Positions 1-11,134 of a DNA stretch of 64,000 nucleotides are shown one piece after another (the first letter of the stretch is position 1; each line of letters opens with the position of its first letter). The notes below the pieces were generated by a model. It had not been told where the DNA came from. It did no database searches and saw nothing but the letters and a program-made list of their open reading frames with translations. The position numbers and the translations under genes are program-made. The DNA lies in assembly GCA_018873245.2 (NCBI GenBank), contig JAEMBT020000003.1, positions 1,232,447 through 1,296,446 of the forward strand, written 5' to 3'. This DNA comes from Archegozetes longisetosus. Taxonomy: Eukaryota; Arthropoda; Arachnida; Sarcoptiformes; Trhypochthoniidae.

Positions 1-534
1 TTTGAAGCTAATGACAGAAATCTCACATAATTTCGTATTCACCACTTCATAGTTAGTACATGAGCCTTTTTAACAGCTTCACGATACGAAAAGTCTAAAA
101 TTTGAGTCAACTTATTCTTTTTAAATGAATAGAAGGAATCGTTTCAGTTGTTTTTTAAGATAGCAATTGATCTCTGTTTCTAGGATTTACTTTATTATCA
201 AAAGCATAGAAAATGAATTAATTATAACTAATAGTAGAATTTCCTTGGAATGGTTCAAAAAATCTTTGGTAAAAATGTAGAAATTCATCCTAAGTTATTC
301 AGAATTAGAAGGAACAAAGTCCTTTATTAGATTGGTTTTAGTTCTTCATATTTGTCACAAAGCTGATGACATAATAATTTTAAGCCTAAGTCATTTCACA
401 AATCTCTCAATCAATTTCCATGAGATCTGCTGCTGGGCAATTATTCATTTGAGCTCATTTTCAATATTATCCCAATAATAGCCACTTATATGGATCTAAA
501 AAGTTTGAAAGTAGTTTTCATAAATTACTTATTT
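1..534. other. No gene seen
   Basis: AT-rich sequence with no reading frame, splice-bounded exon or repeat that I can support. Its last 8 bases (527-534, ACTTATTT) are the left target-site duplication of the adjacent foldback element. Confidence 0.5.
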
Positions 535-1136
535 AGGATGAATCCGGGCTAGTGGGTTTAAAGGGGTTCCCGACTCCCACAACCAAGTGTGATATATCAT
601 TGAATTCAGTTCACCAACCTGAACATTTTGATACCATACTTGTTCACTTCTGATCCGAACCTGGCCACTTATGGACAACTCCCGACGGTAGTGGCTGACT
701 CTGCCAAGTTACATATCATTGGACTTAGGACATCGAACTGAGCATTTTGATACCTCACTTGATCAATCATCACAAGTAGTCCTCGAGATATCCATCATTG
801 TTTGGCTTAGTAACTCGTAGTGGATAAACCTGGATTCTCGAGTCGTAATCCAAACAAGCCTGATATAAACTAAGGGAGAATAAGTTAGGTCGCTCCGCGA
901 CCTAACCTATTATACCTTAGTTTAAATCAGATTTGACTTAGGTTACAACTTGGTAAAGCCAGGTTTACCCATTTTCGAGGGGGTTAGGTCTTGGTGGTCA
1001 GAAGTGGTCAGGTTCGCATTCGAACTAGTCAAGTGTGGTATCAAAATGTTTAGCTCGACGAACTGAATCTAATGATGTATTACACTTGGAGGTGGAGGAT
1101 CGGGAACCCCTTTAGACCCATTGGACCGGATTTACC
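535..1136. mobile_element. Foldback MITE, hAT-like, copy A
   Basis: The element is one long imperfect palindrome. The left end, with AATCCGGGCTAGTGGG at 541, is the inverse of the right end at about 1116-1132. The arms meet in the hairpin core TTAGGTCGCTCCGCGACCTAA near 886-904. It is flanked by the perfect 8-bp direct repeat ACTTATTT (527-534 and 1137-1144), which points to the hAT superfamily. It has no coding capacity. A second copy with the same ends and core lies at 48685-49167 inside an intron. The terminal few bases differ between arms, so the exact ends are uncertain by a few bases. Confidence 0.75.
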
Positions 1137-1144
1137 ACTTATTT

Positions 1145-3287
1145 ATTATTTCAGATAATATGAAATTTCTCGGCAGACGTTTTAATAAATTCAGCTCTTA
1201 TGAGTAAAAACATATTGACAGTCTTATTCTGAGAATTTGCGAATTAATAATATGGATAATGACGAAGAAATTAAATTTGCGTTCAGTATAGAAAAATCTG
1301 AGGAGCTGAGAATCAGATCAAGAATACTTACAATGTTTAATCTAGCGTTAATTCGTAATTTAGTCTTATTATTAAATCTAATCAAAAGTTTTATAATCTT
1401 AGTCAACTGAATGGATGAATATGTCGAACCTTTTGACGTTATTAAATATTTATTATGTTGGGATAAGTCTTAATCATTTTTCTAGAATTTTTAAGGCTTT
1501 GGAATTTAGGTTCAGAGATTAGGTTGAATTTCATTGAAAATCGATTAACTTTTGATAAAGTTTCAAAAGATTTTCTAACTCTTTAAAATTCGTTAAAGGC
1601 TTTATATTATTTTCTAAACCTAAATCAACAGTTGATATACATTTAAAAATTTTTAGGTGCATAAACAATGGTGACAACACTAAAGGTTGCATACAACTTT
1701 TCCTCAATTCTTATTCAATTATGATGCTTTTAATAGAATTCATTTCATAGCTTTCATTATTTTGTTATATTCAGTCAATATTGGAATGAAGAGCAGTATT
1801 GAAAAGCAGTTATATAAAGCCTATTATCAATATAATGTCTCTTAACGGTAATCGTAAACTATTTCACTATAGAACCCATGATAACTGCTCTCAATGATAT
1901 TTCAGATTCAAACAAAAGAATGATCGTAAGACACAAAACTTTTAGTATTGATGAATAATACTCTTTTATTGAGTTTAAAACCAATTTTTCATTTCTATAC
2001 CTAATGAATTATTTGAACTCTAAATCTAAAATCTTTATTTTTCAAATCGAATAATAAATTGTTACTCAAATGTATAATTCTACTGCATATCATTTCTTTG
2101 TCTATTTATTGTGCTTAGGATGAATGCTCTTTTCTTTTGAAAATTTATTCAAAATCTTAAAATAAATGTTTGAGTGAAAATTCTACAAAATTAATCATGT
2201 CTTATGAATTGTGAAGTTAAATTGTTTGTTGGATTAACTTTTATAGGTTCCACAATCTAACAGTTAAGTTTCCAAACTTTTGCACCGTAAGAAATTTACT
2301 GTGTTGAAGCACATTTTGGATTTATATTGATATAAAATATATACCTGAGAAATCCATGAATTCTGATACTCCAGTAATCCACTGAATAAATTAAGAAAAA
2401 GGGTTACTTTTTAAATATCAAATTGAATATTTAGAAATTAAATAGATTCGTATTCTTCGAAGAAAATAATAAGTCGACCATTATTTTACTGAAGAATAAT
2501 TTCGTAATTAATTGGGCATAATTTTCGTGAATGTGTGGTTTTAAAATCGATTGAAAAAATAAGAATAAATGAAGTCTGATTTTAAAGTCTTATTTGACTC
2601 TCTCCATCTCAGACAGTATTAAATTTCTAAATGCTAAGTATGTCATAAAGTATGTTTCATCAAATAGTTTAGTCAAGGCAAATAAGAAACTATAATCTAT
2701 TTAATCGCTTATAACAGTGGTTCCCAAACATTTTTAACGTAGACCTGAACGCCTAAAAAGTCTTTGTGACCCATTAAGATGATCTTTTCACTTAAAAAAT
2801 TTTATTCAATTAAAATCCATTGTTTATTATTATAAATTCCTTTATAGTCGATCAGTTGCAGTTCATGAACAAACTATAGGTACAACCAAAGGAACTAATG
2901 GCAGAAAGATTGGAATCGTTAGTATAAACGCGGCCTCTATAACACGAGCGAGCTCTAAGCTCAAAAAAGTTAAAACTAAAAGTAATGACCACTCATTATT
3001 ATCTGGTGGGATTGTTTATAAACTTATTGTGGACTCCTTATTAATAATCTGTGTTCAGATATTCTGTTGATTTCTGAAACTTTTATCACGTAGATCTTTC
3101 AAAAGTATTGATCTAATTTAAATTTTTAAAATATTGATATGTGGTTCATGAGCATCAAGTTTTACTTATATTTTAACTAATAAATTAAATTTTAACGTAA
3201 AATCAATTGAAATTGTAGTTCTTTAGATATAAATTTCCCACATCTGTGAAAACTATATAAGATTCATTTTTGTAAGACGAATAATTA
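1145..3287. other. Intergenic, no gene seen
   Basis: No supported gene or repeat boundary. A short stretch near 2910-2935 shares about 13 bases with the esterase segment encoding VVSIN, which is too little to call a duplicate. Confidence 0.4.
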
Positions 3288-3348
3288 AGATGAATGCGAA
3301 TGTAATTTTACTGAAAATAATTACAATAGTTTGAGCTCAAAATTTTCG
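3288..3348 (+). pseudogene. Duplicated start-of-esterase fragment
   Basis: About 55 bases here align closely with the first coding bases of the esterase at 3518-3572. Both have ATGAATG, then AAATAATTACAATA and AGCTCAAAA at the same spacing. It looks like a partial tandem duplication of the signal-peptide part of exon 1 that goes no further. It could also be a remnant of a neighbouring paralogue. Confidence 0.5.
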
Positions 3349-3518
3349 TAAGGATATATGCTATTTTAATCATACTTTTTATCAGAACAGGATTTAAAAT
3401 ATTGCTAGCAATAGCAATTATCTTAATTCATCCACTCTAAATTAACAATACTGTGTGTAAAATAGTAAAATAGAAACGAGTACTAACACAACTAAATACA
3501 CGACTCAATTGAATAAAA

Positions 3519-5263
3519 ATGAATGACAAATTAATTTCGTTACAAATAATTACAATATTCTTAGCTCAAAACTTTTATACAATTAATAGTATTGTAGTTA
3601 ATACAAAATCCGGACCAATAAGTGGACTTTCAGTGACTTTCGATAATAAAACTATTAATAAATTTCTTGGCATACCATATGCTGAGCCACCGGTCGGTAG
3701 CAATAGGTTTGGTAAAACAAAACCTGTTCAACCATGGAATACCACTTATGATGCTACACATTTCAAGAATGTCTGTTTTCAACAATCGTCAACATATAAA
3801 ATGAGTGAAGACTGTCTATTTCTAAATATCTTCGCTGAACAGAGAAAAAGTGGTGATAATGAGCTACATCCAGTTATGTTTTGGATACACGGCGGAGGAC
3901 TCGCTGCAGGCAACGGATACATCGATGGAACTGTTCTTGCATCTAAACAAGTAGTGGTCGTTAGTATAAACTATCGATTGGGACCGTTCGGATTCTTATA
4001 TGGTGGAGACTCGACAGCGCCCGGAAATGTAGGGACTTTAGATCAAATAATGGCTTTGCATTGGGTTAAGGATAACATTGGACTGTTTGGTGGAGATCCA
4101 AATCAAATAACTATTTTTGGTCAAAGTGCCGGTAGTTGGTCTGTCAGTGCACTAATAGTCTCACCACTGGCTAAAAATCTCTTTCAAAGAGCCATCATGC
4201 AGAGCGGGGCCTATATTAGGGAATCTAACGTTCATTTAGACAAGGTCTCACAATTGAATCAAACTAAGAAACTGTCAGAAACTCTCGGTTGTAGTCAAAA
4301 TAGCAAATGGTTGGATTGTTTGAGAAGTTTGAGAGCGGAAAGCATAACGAATCATACTACGAGTGGGTCACTCACATATGGAGACGATGCAGGAGTTCTA
4401 CCACTCGGTTTTGAACAGGCTTTCAAAGAGAAAAGAGTTAATACAGGTATTCTTATATCGAAATGATTTTTTCGATAATCCGGATCTGCGAAACTATTTT
4501 ACTTACAGGTATTGAACTGATGACCGGAGTAACAGATAATGAATGGTTTATTGGGGCCTCTAATAGATACCCAAAAATTAAAAACATGTCGATTCACATA
4601 ACAAAAGATGAACTCAAAGCAAACATACTTTCGATATTCAGTGGACATCCCGGAATGGGTCAATCAGTCTATGATTATTATATATCACATGTGGATGAAA
4701 CAAATCAAACACTTTTACGTCGAAAATACACTGAGATTATATCTGATCAGTTAATGTTATGTCCGACTTATTATTTTGCTGAAAAGTACTCACATGTATC
4801 AGCGAGTGATAAGACATATTTTTATGTGTTGACCTATAAGAGTAAACACAGCCCGTGTAAAGAAGATTGGATGGGTGTCTGTCACAGCGATGAGTTACCA
4901 TTTGTTTTTGGAAATCCAGTCACTCAAAGATCGGCTTACAATCAAACGGATTATGAGTTTAGTTTAATGTTGATTCAAATCTGGACGGATTTCACTAGAA
5001 CCGGGTATAATTTATTTCTAAATACTACATAAAGTGAAAAGATGCAAAAAAGTGAGAAAGTTAGAAATTTTAAGCCAAAATATACTTGACTATATATTTA
5101 TTTATCAGTTTGTTCTATTTAAATGTAAGATTTTTAGATTTTGAAACTTTAACTATCGTGATTAAGCAGTATTTTCTTGAAGTACTTAATCCGTGATGTT
5201 CTCAAAGTTAATATTAAGATATATTAAGATAAACTCAAAAGATTTGCTAAAAAATCTTCAATC

Positions 5264-5314
<51 letters not shown>

Positions 5315-5543
5315 AATTCAATTAATGTGCACATCAATTTTGAATTTTTACAGAAATCCTTTGTCTCATTCTATTACTAACAAGTCTGGAACCGAAGTCA
5401 AAAATTGGCCGGAATTTATAGACGAAAAATCAAGTTCTATAATGCCAAAAGTTATGGAATTAAATCCAACAAAATTTGGTAATATTTTGGTTAATCCATA
5501 TCATACAAATTGTGATGTAGTTATGAAACCGCTATTTGACTAA
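3519..5543 (+). CDS. Secreted carboxylesterase/cholinesterase-like
   Basis: Three exons fit with consistent phases: 3519-4446, 4509-5004 and 5354-5543, giving 537 residues, the usual length for the family. Introns are 62 bp (GTATTC..TTACAG) and 349 bp; the second contains a GA microsatellite. The N-terminus is hydrophobic (about residues 1-24, signal peptide). Seen motifs are the oxyanion hole HGGG (124-127), nucleophile GQSAG (Ser203), acid Glu321 in TDNEW and His435 in GVCHSDELPF, so the catalytic triad is complete. Type-B esterase signatures EDCLFLN and NYRLGPFGF are present. Family knowledge: hydrolyses carboxylic esters, often in xenobiotic or pheromone metabolism. No C-terminal anchor is evident, so a soluble secreted enzyme is likely. 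Ligand specificity and acetylcholinesterase activity cannot be judged. Confidence 0.92.
5269..5311 (+). repeat. (GA)n microsatellite
   Basis: About 21 uninterrupted GA units inside intron 2 of the esterase. A purely mechanical translation reads it as alternating Arg-Glu; the splice sites on either side show it is intronic. Confidence 0.97.
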
Positions 5544-5641
5544 ATGGTAATTCACAAAAAGGTAGTTTTAAATTGTTTGATAGATGAAAATACTTCTAAA
5601 AATTGATTGCGATAAATTCATAATTGAATTAGAATTATAAG

Positions 5642-5647
5642 AATAAA
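5642..5647 (+). terminator. Poly(A) signal of the esterase
   Basis: AATAAA about 100 bases after the esterase stop codon, the first canonical signal downstream. Confidence 0.45.
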
Positions 5648-5966
5648 AATTGTCTTTATATTGCATAATACGAATAACATGAAAAACTCTTGAAATAAAA
5701 TATTTGCGAATAGGGAAAAAATTTTTGAATCTATTAAGATTTAATTCAATTTGATAGAGCTAAAAAGGGACTATAGCTTTAAAATAATGTCAAAATCTGT
5801 GGGGATCTCACAGGCTGAGAAAGTTTAAAACAAAATCTTGTTTACCAATTATGCACTATTTTTATTACACAAAAAATGTTTTAAAGTCAATCTTTGTATG
5901 TAACAATATTTTTAGCTAATTATAAAAATTTATATTTGATATTTAATGCAATAATGAAAGAAACGG

Positions 5967-5972
5967 TTTATT
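5967..5972 (-). terminator. Poly(A) signal of the LPMO gene
   Basis: AATAAA on the minus strand, about 35 bases beyond the LPMO stop codon. The esterase and LPMO genes converge here with about 460 bases between stop codons. Confidence 0.55.
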
Positions 5973-6005
5973 ATTTGCATTATTATTGAAGCAAACAGCT
6001 CAATT

Positions 6006-6632
6006 TTACGAAATACTAATATCAGCGCAGTTAATGAAAGTCTCTTGTGGACCACAACCCAAACCAGATGTGCCGTTAGCACATTTGCCCCATCTGTTAC
6101 CTCCAGACCAATACCATTGCATAACACATCGATTGCATTTGAGTCCATCAGGAAGTTTGACGTGTAACTTGATGTCACCTTCATATTCATGATCTTTATA
6201 AGGGTTGAGCCAATAATTTAGACCGCCCTCAACCACCACTAACTGGTGCTTTTTGAGACAATCCCAAGTTACTTCACTGTTCTCATCAGTGACAGGACAT
6301 ACACGGAAATAGAATTTTCCGCCATGGTTTGCGTTCATATTTAGGGTCACGGGGATAGTTTGTCCCGCAGTATATTTTCGGACAATTACTTTTTTGCAAT
6401 ATTGGCCACTTGGACATTCGTATTGTTGCCCGCCACAAACACCGCATTTGGGTTCGTTATTATCGTCAACAGGGCATATGATTGCCATATCCATATAGTC
6501 TTTGGGAGTATCGAAGCCAAATCTCCAGGCGGCTGTTCGCGCCGGAGGCTCTGTCATACTTCCATGACCTAGCACTTCAATATAAAGATTGTACAGAATG
6601 CCTATAGTAATGACAAGAGCTAGCGATTTCAT
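6006..6632 (-). CDS. AA15-like lytic polysaccharide monooxygenase
   Basis: Intronless, 208 residues. A signal peptide (about 1-22) ends exactly before His23 (VLG|HGSMTEPPAR), so the mature protein starts with the His that forms the N-terminal half of the copper histidine brace. The second brace His is His103 in NANHGGKFYF, and Phe199 in the C-terminal ETFINCAD segment is a plausible axial residue. Many cysteines (for example CGVCGG, CPSGQYC) suit a secreted disulfide-bonded fold. This matches animal AA15/chitin-binding type 4 domain proteins, which oxidatively cleave chitin or cellulose. A role in moulting, gut lining turnover or diet is inference. The length is that of a single catalytic domain with no extra binding module. 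The start is fixed by the signal peptide and by a TATA box about 65 bases upstream. Confidence 0.93.
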   Translation of the reverse strand: MKSLALVITIGILYNLYIEVLGHGSMTEPPARTAAWRFGFDTPKDYMDMAIICPVDDNNEPKCGVCGGQQYECPSGQYCKKVIVRKYTAGQTIPVTLNMNANHGGKFYFRVCPVTDENSEVTWDCLKKHQLVVVEGGLNYWLNPYKDHEYEGDIKLHVKLPDGLKCNRCVMQWYWSGGNRWGKCANGTSGLGCGPQETFINCADISIS

Positions 6633-6694
6633 TTTTGATAGAATACGTTAACTTAATAACAATAATTAATAACAGTTAATTGCAAACTCAGGGC

Positions 6695-6702
6695 TTTTTA
6701 TA
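6695..6702 (-). promoter_or_regulatory. TATA box of the LPMO gene
   Basis: TATAAAAA on the minus strand, 63-70 bases before the LPMO ATG, leaving room for a start site about 30 bases downstream and a short 5' leader. No other promoter element was recognised. Confidence 0.5.
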
Positions 6703-6865
6703 ATAATATAAAAGATCCGATACATGTGAAAATACAATATGTTTTTGATTGATTTCAGCCAAAAATCATTTGATAGCTTAATCATTTCGAAACAATAACA
6801 ATTTCGAAACAAGAATTTTAACATTTGATAGCATTCTAGTAGATTTTAGTAAAAATTGATGATAA

Positions 6866-7525
6866 ATCGTTTCACAATAATGTTTCGAAAACCCTGTTTT
6901 GAAGCCCTTATAATACGATAAACTCCATTTTGTCTTTATAGGGATATCACTTTCAGATCTCTATTAAGAAACCAATGGATTGATAGTAAAAAATAGTAAC
7001 ATTGATGTAATTGTGTTCAGTAGAATGATTGGCATATTTATTATCAATTAAACTCAACCTTGCTTTACATCCTTTAGTTTTGTACTCATAATGGTCTTTA
7101 TTTTGTAGGTGAACATTTTATAAAACATCCAATTATTGTGAACTACAGATATAGAACTGCAATCATTTTTAATTAAATAAACTCAATCATTCATCATTTA
7201 TTCTAGTAAACTTTGAAAAATAGAAAATCTTTTGCGGAAGAATGTCTATTAATGAATGAAAAACTTAAAGGTTTTATTATCTTTAAAACTGCTAATCTCT
7301 TTATCTATTGGAGTTTCTCTGCAATTTGATAATAGTTAAAACAAGTTTATTCCAGAAATTAGGCTTATTTATTAATGTTCAATTTTAATCTATTTGATAT
7401 TTGAAAATGTTTAGTTTCAAATTTAGCTTATTTTAAGCTTAGAAAATCGGATTCTTTTTCTGGCATAAAGTTTAGAGCAGTGTTTTCGAAACTTTATATT
7501 TCGAAACTTCGAAGTGATCTCTCAG
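6866..7525. mobile_element. Possible MITE with TTTCGAAAC ends
   Basis: A segment rich in TTTCGAAA near 6880-6925 (GTTTCGAAAACCCTG) faces a similar one of opposite orientation at 7474-7525 (TGTTTTCGAAACTTTATA). The interior is non-coding. The same end sequences recur at 8197-8280 and 9900-9965, so this is one of two members of a family. Ends and target duplication are not resolved. Confidence 0.35.
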
Positions 7526-8344
7526 AAATAGCAAACAAGTTTAAATTTAATCACTACTTATGTTGCAAGTGTTAACAATTATTTACTAAAACGATTTAAC
7601 TCTTTTAATCATATTTTTAAAACTTCATGTTTGCCTAAAAAACTCAGTTCTTACCTCATCATAGCATTTACTTAATAGACGACTTTTCAATTTAAAAGTC
7701 GCATCTTTTTTTGAACCCATTTTAGTGATTATATGTTTTTAACTTAAAATCTAATGATTATGTAAGAATACTTTCTTTCATTTGTTTTAAGATTTGTTCA
7801 TTAGTAATTTCTAATTAATGCGCAACATTGAGGAAAAATCGTTCCTTAGATCTGAGGAAAATTTCTAAGAAGATCGACTTTACAATTCATCAAAGCTAAA
7901 ACAAATTATTGTTTTACTTTTATATAGTAAAATTCGTGGATTCATTAAAATCACTGAGTAGTAAAATACTCTGGGAAAATATTGATAAAAGTGTTGATCT
8001 TTTAAGTTTTACTTAAAATGAAATGTAAAATGACTAATGCAATAGCACTTGCCAACTATAAAGCATGCGATCTTTCACATAAAAAATCACCCTAAATGCA
8101 TTAAAGTATAACTCCAAACTGTAGAACTCTTTTCACTAGCTCGTTTGAGTTTTGATAAATTGTACATAAATATATAATACACCTGATAATTACAAAAGGG
8201 ATCGCTTCGAAATTTCGGTACATAAAGTTTCGAGAGACAAAGATTCAGAGGAATAAATTTTCGAAAATCCTGTTTCCCAATTTTATATCAGGAAATAAGA
8301 TTTCAATTTTTTGAACAAAGTAAACTAAATTTTTGTACTAACTA

Positions 8345-8712
8345 GCAAACTTCACAACTTGTTAACTAAGAATTAAATCCGTTCAACTTTTGAATGTTAG
8401 TTGAGGTCAAAACTAATTAAATATAAAATTACCAAGTGTCACATACTTAATTCAGTATACAATAAATCTGTTTTAACATTTTTTATATTGTACTTAACAC
8501 AACGGTTGTCATATTGGGCATAAAGCATTTGCTAAAAAGCTGACTTTAAAGATTTATAGTATGTAAATTGCTTAAAGTCATGTTAAAATACATTAACCGT
8601 ATATTGAATTAAGTACTTGACATTTAGTAGTTTTATATTTGATTTGTTTTAACCTGAACTAACATTTAAAAGTTGAACAGATTTAGTCTATAATTAACAA
8701 GTAGTGAAAATC
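8345..8712. mobile_element. Foldback MITE (family 2), copy A
   Basis: Inverted ends read CTTCACAACTTGTTAA on the left and TTAACAAGTAGTGAAAA on the right, with matching sub-terminal blocks (AATTAAATCCGTTCAAC; ACTTAATTCAGTATACAAT) on both arms. There is no coding capacity. A second copy at 47850-48225 has the same block order. No convincing target duplication was found. Confidence 0.7.
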
Positions 8713-8820
8713 GCTAATAAGTACTTCAAATATTAAATAGATGAAAATTGAACACAATGAAATAAAAAGCTTAGTTTTAGTATATAGACAAAATTATTTA
8801 ACTATTATTAAAGAGGATAC

Positions 8821-9672
8821 CTTTTCTGGCCTGCACCTCGATCTTCAAGTTCTATATATCATTTGGAAGGCCTTGATGGATAAACTTTGATTAGGTAAAG
8901 AACACATATAAGGTTAACTTTATAGTTTGAAGGTTACCGAGTTACAGGTCAAAATAGACTATGATCTGACCTTAGGTGGGATAGGGTCAAGATGCGTGCT
9001 ATTCCTTTCCTTTCATCGAGTACCATCCAAATATGTATGGATGTTACATCCGTCGGTAATGTCAGTCGAATACCATCATTTGTGAGTTTACTTTCAAGCT
9101 GAGCGATAATACTCTAACTCTCCACTACTCAAACTTTGCGTTCTTCTTCAACCTCTGGCTCTGGGAGCTCCAGAGTAATTGATTGACGGACCTCGCAAGG
9201 TAATACAATTGGCCACTACATCAGGTGCCAAAGGAGCCAGATGTATGTAGCCCCCTGTGATAGGATCCTCTTAGGGGATCTGACAAGAAAGTCTGGGAAA
9301 GTATTTGCATATTAATCGTTTTGGTTTAGTGTCCGATAGATCTCAAGCTACATGGTTCTTTCCATGGGTTTTATTTATACACATTTATATATACATTTAT
9401 ATTAAAAATTTGAGCATGCGTTAACTTATTTTATAAAACCCAAAAAGATTTCTAGCATGCATATTTGGATGGTACTCGATGAGAAGAAAAGAATGATACC
9501 CATCTTGACTATGTCCAACCTAAGGTCAGGTCCAACCTAAGGTCAGGTCCAACCTATTTTGACCTATAACTAGGCAACCTTTAAACTACAATGCATATAT
9601 ATTTTTTATCCACTCATCAAGGTCTTTCTAGTGGTATATAGAACTCGAAGATTAAAGTGTAGGCCAAAAATA
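8821..9672. mobile_element. Foldback MITE of about 850 bp
   Basis: The left arm begins TTTTCTGGCCTGCACC and contains ATCTTCAAGTTCTATATA; the right arm is its inverse (TATATAGAACTCGAAGAT, then GGCCAAAAATA). Further in, TCGAGTACCATCCAAATATG at about 9017 is inverted at about 9460-9480. A 17-base unit GTCCAACCTAAGGTCAG is repeated nearly three times in tandem around 9511-9555. The central 300 bases are not palindromic and no reading frame was recognised there. Confidence 0.65.
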
Positions 9673-10193
9673 AATTGTCGATTGGCGTCCTCCTCTCAGA
9701 AAAATCAAAATAGATTAATGTTTATTATTTTCGGTTTTTTGAGCTATTCTATTCCTATTAGCACATGATAGAAAGGTTTGACAGATAATTTCTCGTTAAT
9801 TTTACTATCATAATTTTATCATATCACTATTTTTATTATCGACCCATCTGTCTGTTGATATAGATTTGAGAGCAATGGCTCTGTAAAAAATAAAATCGGT
9901 TTTATTATATTATTAGGGCTTCAAAGCAAAGTTTTCAAAACACTATGTTTCGAAACTTTATTTTTCGAAATTTCTAAGTGTAATCATTATACAACACGCA
10001 ATAATGTGATGTAATCATTAACATATAATCAGATAAATATGTAACCAACTTTAAGATTTATCGCTCCTCACTTTGAGAACCGTCGCATTTGCTATTCATA
10101 ATTGAATGGCATGATTTATGTGAACTCATTCTTTACATAATTGAAAATATGTTATACTATGTGATTCAATAAGTTATTATCTTTGACATAATA

Positions 10194-11132
10194 AAGGGTG
10201 TCCGGAAAGTAATTGGACTGGTTTTGAAAGATCAATAACTTTGAAACTGCTAAAGATATTTTAATAAAATTTTTAGAGAATTAAAATATATTCATTTTTT
10301 ATCCATTTGTGCTCTTAAAGTAGTTCTAAAGCTAATTTATCCCCAATCCGTATGAGTTTCTTTTAAAGGTCACACATAAGAACTTTTGCACTGATTTTTG
10401 CAATCTTTTAAGATATTTTCTGCCTTAAAAATTTGAATTCATGGGGATTTTCCGGTGGTTTGGATCATATTCCATATTCAGATCTATATTTGATCAGAAT
10501 TTTTCATAAGTTCGGGGCTGGGAAACAATTGGAAGCGTTATCGAGACTAGCAATAAATCTCAATTTTTATTACGCATTCATTGTTGGCCATCTTTTCATA
10601 GTGAATAGTATCAAAATCAATCAAAATAAGATATTTTCCTGTTTGTGATATTTATCGATCAATTGTTTGAGATTTTTCCCTACGCATACAGTTTTATATT
10701 CTTCGGGATTCATTGAACCGCTTTAAATAAATTGCTCTAAAACTTGACCACATTCTTCGATGGCCTGTATGATAAGATAATTCTCCGGGAAAACACTTTT
10801 CGGCCCTAAATCAGGTACTAATTGAATTACCTTATCTTTTGATAGCCGCATATAGTCTTATTCTTCGATGTTCTACTCCAGAGAGTGCTAAATAGTAACG
10901 TTTATAACTAAATTTGATATAAAATTTAGTAAAAGTGCACAACTATTTTAGGGAATACTTCTGTTTCTGGCCTATTCATTGTTTTCAGAGATAATTTTTA
11001 GATAATCTATGTTTAGAATATCATAAAAAGAATGTCTTGTCTTCAAAATGAAGGTATTCTCAACAATGACAAGCAAATGGTTACAGCGCGCGAGCGCATC
11101 AAACTCAGTCCAATTACTTTCTGGACACCCTT
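10194..11132 (-). mobile_element. Decayed Tc1/mariner-like element
   Basis: Terminal inverted repeats AAGGGTGTCCGGAAAGTAAT (left) and its near-perfect inverse on the right (ATTACTTTCTGGACACCCTT) are flanked by TA at 10192-10193 and 11133-11134. Length is 939 bp. Broken minus-strand coding traces remain, including a PPENPHEF stretch that resembles the NPPNxPxxRPIE region before the third catalytic residue, and a C-terminal LMCDLKKKLIRIGDK-like piece. Stops and frameshifts make it non-functional. Confidence 0.75.
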
Positions 11133-11134
11133 TA

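Larger units (their letters stand above)
8197..9965. mobile_element. TTTCGAAAC-ended element hosting two nested MITEs
   Basis: The left end (CGCTTCGAAATTTCGG at about 8204) and right end (GTTTCGAAACTTTATTTTTC at about 9950) are inverted relatives of each other and of the pair at 6866-7525. Two other foldback elements (8345-8712 and 8821-9672) sit inside and account for most of its length. Boundaries are approximate. Confidence 0.35.

Noticed and set aside
5193..5353. Frame with alternating Arg-Glu before the last esterase exon
   Set aside because: It is a translation of intron sequence containing the GA microsatellite; the acceptor at 5353 defines the real exon.
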